In this document: piece by piece, positions 58,885 through 64,000 of the stretch
Position numbering within the stretch: position 1 is the first letter of the stretch
Layout of the letters: each line of letters starts with the position of its first letter
Origin: Streptomyces showdoensis
Lineage (GTDB): Bacteria > Actinomycetota > Actinomycetes > Streptomycetales > Streptomycetaceae
Assembly (NCBI RefSeq): GCF_039535475.1
Contig: NZ_BAAAXG010000026.1
Coordinates: forward strand, 868,001-932,000
Reading direction: 5' to 3'
DNA length: 64,000 bases
The notes under the pieces: model-generated
The model's input: only the letters and a program-made list of their open reading frames with translations
Told to the model about the DNA's origin: nothing
Database searches by the model: none
Made by a program: the position numbers and the translations under genes

Positions 58885-60115
58885 ATGACACAGGAACTGC
58901 GCCGCTCCCTCGGGGTGTTCGACGCCGTCGTCATCGGGCTCGGCTCGATGCTCGGCGCCGGGATCTTCGCGGCGCTGGGCCCGGCGGCCCACGCGGCCGG
59001 CACCGGACTCCTGCCGGCGCTCGCGACCGCCGCCGTCGTCGCCTACTGCAACGCCACGGCCTCCGCCCGGCTCGCCGCCCGCTACCCGGCCTCCGGCGGC
59101 ACCTACGTGTACGGGCGGGCACGACTGGGCCCGTTCTGGGGGTACTTGGCGGGCTGGGCCTTCGTCGTCGGCAAGACGGCCTCCTGCGCGGCCATGGCGC
59201 TCACCGTCGGCGCCTACCTGTGGCCGGAGCAGGCGCACGCGGTCGCGGTCGCCGCCGTGGTCGCGCTCACCGCCGTGAACTACCGGGGCGTGCAGAAGTC
59301 GGCGCTCCTCACCCGGGTGATCGTGGCGCTCGTCCTGGCCGTGCTCGCCGCCGTCGTGACGGTCTCCGCGGGGGGCCGGACAGGCCGAGCGGCTCGGGCT
59401 CGACGGGGACGTGCCGACCGGCGGGGTGCTGCAGGCGGCGGGGCTGCTGTTCTTCGCCTTCGCCGGGTACGCGCGGATCGCGACGCTCGGCGAGGAGGTC
59501 CGCGACCCGGAGCGGACCATTCCCCGGGCCGTGCCGATCGCCCTGGGCATCACGCTCGTCGTCTACGCGGCCGTCGCCCTGAGCGTCCTCGCCGTCCTCG
59601 GCGCGCCCCGGCTGGCCGCCTCCGCGGCCCCGCTCGCCGACGCCGCGCGCGCGGCGGGCGCGCCCTGGCTGGTGCCGGCCGTCACCGCGGGCGCGGCGCT
59701 CGCGGCCCTCGGCGCGCTGCTCTCGCTGATCCTCGGCGTCTCCCGGACCACCCTCGCGATGGCCAGGGACGGGCATCTGCCGGCCCCGCTGGCCGCCGTG
59801 CACCCCCGCTTCGGGGTGCCGCACCACGCGGAGCTCGCGGTGGGCGCGGTGGTGGCCGTGGTGGCGGCGACGGCCGACGTGCGGGGCGCGATCGGCTTCT
59901 CGTCGTTCGGCGTCCTGGTCTACTACGGCATAGCCAACGCCGCCGCCTGGACGCTCGGCCCCCGCGAACGCCCGCTGGCCGCCCTCGGGCTGCTCGGCTG
60001 CGGCGTGCTGGCCTTCGCGCTGCCGATGGGCGCCGTCCTCGCCGGGGTGGGCGTCCTGGCGGCGGGGACGGTCGCGTACGCCGTGGTGGGCGCCGTCAGG
60101 CGAACTCGACCGTGA
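58885..60115 (+). pseudogene. APC-family amino acid permease, frameshifted
   Basis: Frame 1 from ATG 58885 (MTQELRRSLGVFDAVVIGLG) has transmembrane segments through VIVALVLAVLAAVVTVSAGG. Then a second frame (GQAERLGLDGDVPTGGVLQA) continues to 60115. Removing one G from the G6 run at 59370-59375 joins them into a 409-residue transporter of about 12 segments, with IGLGSMLGAGIF in TM1 and DPERTIPRAVPIALGI further on. The gene is broken or the run is an error. Confidence 0.78.
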
Positions 60116-61130
60116 CGCCCGAGCAGGCCAGGGCGACGACGATCTCCTCGAAGGTGGGCGGCCGGTTCCGCGTCCGGGGCAGCACGCCGAGGCAGGTGCG
60201 GGCGACGTGCGCGTCGTGCCAGACGAGGGTGGTGCCCGGCTCGAACGGCGGGTGCAGCTGGTCGAGGTCCTCCGCGAGATAGCCGCCGGGGCCCAGGAAG
60301 GCCTCCCCCAGCGCGCACCAGAAGGAGTCCGCGTCGACGACGTGGGTGCCGTCGAGGTGGTACGTGTCGGCCGGCGGGTCCGGCACCTCGGAGCGGCGCC
60401 TGGCCTGTTCCAGCCACGCGCCGCGGGTCCCGGAGGGGAAGCGGGCCCAGGTGCCGGGCTCCTCGGGGCGGCACCCCCACCACAGCTCCCAGATGTCCGC
60501 GACGGCCGGCGGGCGCAGGTCGCGGCGGTCGACGAGCACGGTCAGGTCGAGCAGTCCGGCCCGGGCGTGCGCGTCGCCCTCGGACGGCGCCCAGCCGGTG
60601 ATCCGGGCGCCCCGGGTGCCGGAGGCGGCCGTGCCGGCCCGCGCCAGGCGCTCGTAGGTGACGGGACCGGGGAGCGCGGGCCCGCCGGACTCCACGGCGC
60701 CGCGCAGGGCCCCGCGCGGGGAGCAGCCGAGGAAGGTGACCTCGGTGTGCGTCGCCTCCTCCGGCTCCTCGGGGGAGACCCGTATGAGGTTGGCGCAGTC
60801 GACGGCGTCCCGCCGGTCCCGCTCGCGCAGGGGCGGGGTGCGGGCCTCGACGGTGACGACGTCGCCGCGTATGCCGAGGACGCGGACGTCCAGGAGGCGG
60901 GACACGCCGTCCGCCGTGCGCACGAGGAGCTCGCCCTGGGGCGCGGTGCCCTCCACGACGGCCTGGGTGACGGCCCGGGCGAGCGGGCCGCGCGGCTCGC
61001 AGCCGCGGAGCTCGTAGCGGGCGCGGGCGGGCGGCGCGGGGTCGGCGAACAGGCCGTCGACGTCGGCGCACAGGGCGAGGACGTCCGCGCCGGACAGCAG
61101 CGCGTACTTCGGGTTCGGCACTCCCCGCAC
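60096..61130 (-). CDS. Barstar-domain protein
   Basis: This is 344 residues from GTG 61130, which overlaps the YccF stop codon (TAGTG), so the genes are coupled. The C-terminal region TYHLDGTHVVDADSFWCALG, GPGGYLAEDLDQLHPPFEPG and TTLVWHDAH resembles barstar, the inhibitor of barnase-type ribonucleases. The N-terminal part is a long unrecognised region with YELRGCEPRG and TFLGCSPRGALRG repeats. No barnase-like gene is nearby. Its 3' end overlaps the permease gene by 20 bases. Confidence 0.75.
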   Translation of the reverse strand: MRGVPNPKYALLSGADVLALCADVDGLFADPAPPARARYELRGCEPRGPLARAVTQAVVEGTAPQGELLVRTADGVSRLLDVRVLGIRGDVVTVEARTPPLRERDRRDAVDCANLIRVSPEEPEEATHTEVTFLGCSPRGALRGAVESGGPALPGPVTYERLARAGTAASGTRGARITGWAPSEGDAHARAGLLDLTVLVDRRDLRPPAVADIWELWWGCRPEEPGTWARFPSGTRGAWLEQARRRSEVPDPPADTYHLDGTHVVDADSFWCALGEAFLGPGGYLAEDLDQLHPPFEPGTTLVWHDAHVARTCLGVLPRTRNRPPTFEEIVVALACSGVTVEFA

Positions 61131-61531
61131 TAGTGGACCGGGTAGCCGTGGGCGGCCTGGTCCGTGCGGACGATCTCCTTGCCCAGCGGCAGCAGCGAGA
61201 CCGGCACCATCTTGAAGTTCGCGATGCCGAGCGGGATGCCGATGATCGTGATGCACAGGGCGATGCCGGTGGTGATGTGGCCGAGAGCCAGCCACCAGCC
61301 GGCGAGGATCAGCCACAGCACGTTGCCCACGCAGGAGGGCGCGCCCGCGTCGCGGCGGTCGACGACCGTGTACCCGAAGGGCCACAGGGCGTAGACGCCG
61401 ATCCGGAAGGCGGCGAGGCCGAAGGGGATGCCGATGATCGTGATGCAGAGCAGGACGCCCGCCAGCATGTAGCCGAGGAACATCCAGAATCCGCAGAGGA
61501 CCAGCCAGATGACGTTCAGGATTGTCTTCAC
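61130..61531 (-). CDS. YccF-domain membrane protein
   Basis: This is 133 residues from GTG 61531, [20 protein letters not shown] onward. Two copies of an inner-membrane segment with [10 protein letters not shown] and [10 protein letters not shown], separated by a loop, are typical of the YccF family. It overlaps the htpX stop (GTGA) and the barstar-like start. Confidence 0.9.
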   Translation of the reverse strand: MKTILNVIWLVLCGFWMFLGYMLAGVLLCITIIGIPFGLAAFRIGVYALWPFGYTVVDRRDAGAPSCVGNVLWLILAGWWLALGHITTGIALCITIIGIPLGIANFKMVPVSLLPLGKEIVRTDQAAHGYPVH

Positions 61532-62391
61532 GGGCGTCGACCTGCCATCTGTTCGAGCCGGGCGATGCGCTCGGCCATCGGCGGGTGGGTGGAGAACATC
61601 TTCGAGAGGCCCTGTCCCGGGCGGAACGGGTTCGCGATCATCATGTGGCTCGCGGTCTCGATCTTCGGCTCGGGGGGCAGCGGAAGCTGCTTGGTGCCCG
61701 CCTCCAGCTTGCGCAGGGCGCTGGCGAGGGCGAGCGGGTCGCCGGTGAGCTGGGCGCCGGAGGCGTCCGCCTCGTACTCGCGGGAGCGGGAGATGGCGAG
61801 CTGGATGACCGAGGCGGCGATCGGGCCCAGGATCATGATCAGCAGCATGCCGAGCAGCCCGGGGCCGTCGTCGTCGTTGGAGCGGCCGATCGGGATCAGC
61901 CAGGCGAAGTTCACCAGGAACATGATCACGGAGGCGAGCGCGCCGGCCACCGAGGAGATCAGGATGTCCCGGTTGTAGACGTGGCTCAGCTCGTGGCCGA
62001 TGACCCCGCGCAGCTCGCGCTCGTCCAGGATGGCGAGGATGCCCTCGGTGCAGCACACGGCCGCGTTGCGCGGGTTGCGGCCGGTGGCGAAGGCGTTGGG
62101 CGCCTGGGTGGGCGAGATGTAGAGCCGCGGCATGGGCTGGCGGGCCTGGGTCGAGAGCTCCCGGACCATCTTGTAGAGGGCCGGGGCCTCGAACTCGCTC
62201 ACGGGACGTGCGCGCATGGCGCGCAGCGCCAGCTTGTCGCTGTTCCAGTACGCGTAGGCGTTGGTGCCGATCGCCACGAAGAGCGCGACGATCAGGCCCG
62301 TACGCCCGAAGAAGCTGCCGATGACGATGATGAGGGCCGAGAGCCCTCCGAGGAGTACGGCGGTCCTCAGCCCGTTGTGCCGGCGGTGCAC
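61528..62391 (-). CDS. htpX: Membrane zinc protease HtpX
   Basis: This is 287 residues from GTG 62391, which has GGAGGG upstream; the longer frame from 62445 has none. Zinc motif HELSH ([14 protein letters not shown]) and [12 protein letters not shown] (third ligand) are intact, and membrane segments flank them. It degrades misfolded membrane proteins. It overlaps the downstream YccF gene. Confidence 0.95.
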   Translation of the reverse strand: MHRRHNGLRTAVLLGGLSALIIVIGSFFGRTGLIVALFVAIGTNAYAYWNSDKLALRAMRARPVSEFEAPALYKMVRELSTQARQPMPRLYISPTQAPNAFATGRNPRNAAVCCTEGILAILDERELRGVIGHELSHVYNRDILISSVAGALASVIMFLVNFAWLIPIGRSNDDDGPGLLGMLLIMILGPIAASVIQLAISRSREYEADASGAQLTGDPLALASALRKLEAGTKQLPLPPEPKIETASHMMIANPFRPGQGLSKMFSTHPPMAERIARLEQMAGRRP

Positions 62392-62536
62392 GGTACGCCC
62401 TCCAAGTGGTGCGGCAGGGGAACCCTTTGCTCTATGGGGATCCACCGTCCAGTGGACCCTCCCCTCCTGGTCAACGCCAGGCGGAAGGCTCGGGTTCCCC
62501 GGGCCGCACGGGGTGCCGTGTGGGCCGTACGGGTGA

Positions 62537-62986
62537 CTAGCGGGCGGCGGGGATCTTCTCAGCGAGGGAGAAGACCGGCTCGACCTCGCTGGTGCAGTGG
62601 GCGCAGCGGGAGGCGATGGCCGGGATCTCGGTGAAGCAGCGGGGGCAGTCGCGCTTCTCGGACTTCGGGTCGGACGCCTCCTCCTTGGCGAACCTCTCCT
62701 GGATCTTCGACATGGGGACGACGATCAGGAAGTAGAGGACGGCCGCGGTGATGACGAACGCTATGGCGGCGGCGATCGCCAGACCGTACGGGAAGACGGT
62801 CTTGCCGACGGTGAAGCTGGCCTCGCTGAAGTCGCCGACCGAGCCGGTGGCGAGACCGATGAGCGGGGTGATGAACGCCTTGCTGAAACCGGTCACGACG
62901 GCCGTGAAGGCCGAGCCGACGGCCAGTCCGATGGCCATCGAGACGACGTTCCCGCGAAGTATGAAGTCCTTGAAACCGTTCAGCAC
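62537..62986 (-). CDS. mscL: Large-conductance mechanosensitive channel with C-terminal zinc-ribbon-like tail
   Basis: This is 149 residues from GTG 62986 behind AAGGAG. TM1 ([20 protein letters not shown]) and TM2 ([20 protein letters not shown]) are standard. After the usual C-terminal bundle comes [18 protein letters not shown], a CX2C-X10-CX2C ribbon, not usual in MscL. It opens on osmotic downshock. Confidence 0.92.
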   Translation of the reverse strand: MLNGFKDFILRGNVVSMAIGLAVGSAFTAVVTGFSKAFITPLIGLATGSVGDFSEASFTVGKTVFPYGLAIAAAIAFVITAAVLYFLIVVPMSKIQERFAKEEASDPKSEKRDCPRCFTEIPAIASRCAHCTSEVEPVFSLAEKIPAAR

Positions 62987-63021
62987 GGGGTACTGCTCCT
63001 TGGGTTTTTTCCGTGGGGGGA

Positions 63022-64000
63022 TCAGAAGACGCTGTTCGCCGCGAAGCGGAGGGCGATCTGCGGGTAGCCCGACAGGACGACGCCCGCGACGGCGGTCAGC
63101 GCGATCGCCAGGGTGACGGGGGTGGGGGCCCCGAGCCGCGTGACGGCGCCGTCGGCGGCGCCCTCGGGCGCACGGAAGATCAGCGCCGTCCACCGCAGGT
63201 AGTAGTAGAGGGCGATCACGACGTTGACGCCCATGATCACGGCGAGCCAGCCGAGGCCGGCGTCGACGGCGGCCGAGAAGACGGTCACCTTGGCGAAGAG
63301 GCCGATGATACCCGGGGGCAGTCCGGCCAGATTCAGCAGGAAGAAGCCGAGCGCGAGGGCGACGCCGGGGCGCTCGGCGTACAGGCCGCGGAAGTCGGAG
63401 ATCCGGGCCTGCGGGCGGGTCCGGGCGACGAGCACGACGACGGCGAAGGCGCCGAGGTTCACGACGGCGTACATCAGGGCGTACGCGACGGTGGCGCCGA
63501 TCTGGTCGTCGCTGGAGTACGCGGCGGCGGCGATCGGCACCAGGAGGTAGCCGGCCTGGGCGACGGAGGACCAGGCGAGCAGCCGTACCGCGCTCCACGC
63601 GCGCGTGGAGACCTGCCGCAGGGCGGCCACGTTGCCGACGGTCATGGTGAGCGCGGCCAGGACGGCGAGCGCCGGTCCCCACACGTCCGCGTAGGAGGGG
63701 AAGGCGACGACGGTCACCAGGATGAGCCCGGTGAAGCCGACGGCCTTGCCGACCACGGACAGGTAGGCGGCGACGGGCAGCGGGGCTCCGACGTAGGTGT
63801 CGGGCACCCAGAAGTGGAAGGGCACGGCGGCGGTCTTGAAGGCGAAGCCGACGAGGGTGAGCACCACGCCCGCCTGGGCGAGGGTCTGCAGCTGGCCCGG
63901 CACCCCGCCGAGCCGCTGGGCGATCTCGGTGAGGTGGAGGGTGCCGGTCGCCGCGTAGACGAAGCTGACGCCGAGCAGGGTCACGGCGGTCGCGGTGACC
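63022..64000 (-). CDS. nuoN: NADH-quinone oxidoreductase subunit N (partial)
   Basis: The C-terminal part of a Complex I antiporter-like subunit, with the open frame continuing past the window edge (no start seen). GFAFKTAAVPFHFWVPDTY is the conserved Mrp-like proton-channel segment, and LNLAGLPPGIIGLFAKVTVF follows. It uses proton pumping across the membrane in NADH oxidation. The downstream position is followed by mscL. Confidence 0.93.
   Translation of the reverse strand, partial: VTATAVTLLGVSFVYAATGTLHLTEIAQRLGGVPGQLQTLAQAGVVLTLVGFAFKTAAVPFHFWVPDTYVGAPLPVAAYLSVVGKAVGFTGLILVTVVAFPSYADVWGPALAVLAALTMTVGNVAALRQVSTRAWSAVRLLAWSSVAQAGYLLVPIAAAAYSSDDQIGATVAYALMYAVVNLGAFAVVVLVARTRPQARISDFRGLYAERPGVALALGFFLLNLAGLPPGIIGLFAKVTVFSAAVDAGLGWLAVIMGVNVVIALYYYLRWTALIFRAPEGAADGAVTRLGAPTPVTLAIALTAVAGVVLSGYPQIALRFAANSVF

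Overview
The window is chromosomal DNA from a Streptomyces-like actinomycete. Base composition is very GC-rich with almost every third codon position G or C, GTG and TTG starts are frequent, and the gene order is the Streptomyces ribosomal and RNA polymerase region. NusG has a long acidic N-terminal extension, RpoB and EF-G are typical of streptomycetes, and a WhiB-like protein is present.

Layout. Positions 1-4825 (minus strand) hold the start of the S10 operon (rpmC partial, rplP, rpsC, rplV, rpsS, rplB, rplW, rplD, rplC, rpsJ) behind a long leader. Positions 5248-11556 hold three envelope genes: a membrane-anchored protein, a Tat-type lipoprotein PIG-L deacetylase, and a secreted PGRP-type amidase with three tandem C-terminal repeats. 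Positions 11710-16064 are the str operon (rpsL, rpsG, fusA, tuf). Positions 34929-42410 are rpoB-rpoC. Positions 42958-48174 carry rplL, rplJ, a lipoprotein gene, rplA, rplK, nusG, secE and tRNA-Trp. The remainder is housekeeping: an aminotransferase, adenosine deaminase, murB, two MaoC-fold hydratase genes, rpmG, tRNA-Met, tRNA-Thr and tRNA-Tyr, yajQ, an ogt-alkB repair pair, htpX, mscL and the 3' part of nuoN.

The striking part is 16461-34860, inserted between rpsL and rpoC. It contains a non-contractile siphovirus-type tail module: tail terminator, tail tube, tail assembly chaperone pair with a -1 frameshift, coiled-coil protein, two tape-measure-like proteins, distal tail protein, three paralogous receptor-binding proteins, a hub protein, minor tail proteins, endolysin, holin and a second membrane protein. 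There is no terminase, portal, capsid, head protease, integrase or replication gene. This is the gene content expected of a headless tail particle (F-type tailocin or a related tail-derived device) rather than of a prophage.

The cluster has its own regulatory layer: an HTH regulator divergent from a WhiB-like protein, a Cys-rich protein and a small MerR/excisionase-like protein. GTGC/GCAC palindromes lie between the divergent genes, and one almost identical palindrome-promoter unit is repeated in front of the tail operon. A perfect LexA-type SOS box lies in the middle of the module, and several intrinsic terminators subdivide it. My inference is a DNA-damage-inducible tail particle released by endolysin and holin, with three adhesins giving range or specificity.

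Two genes near the right end (55547-56537 and 58885-60115) are each broken by one apparent extra base in a C6 or G6 run, so either they are pseudogenes or the assembly has homopolymer errors.
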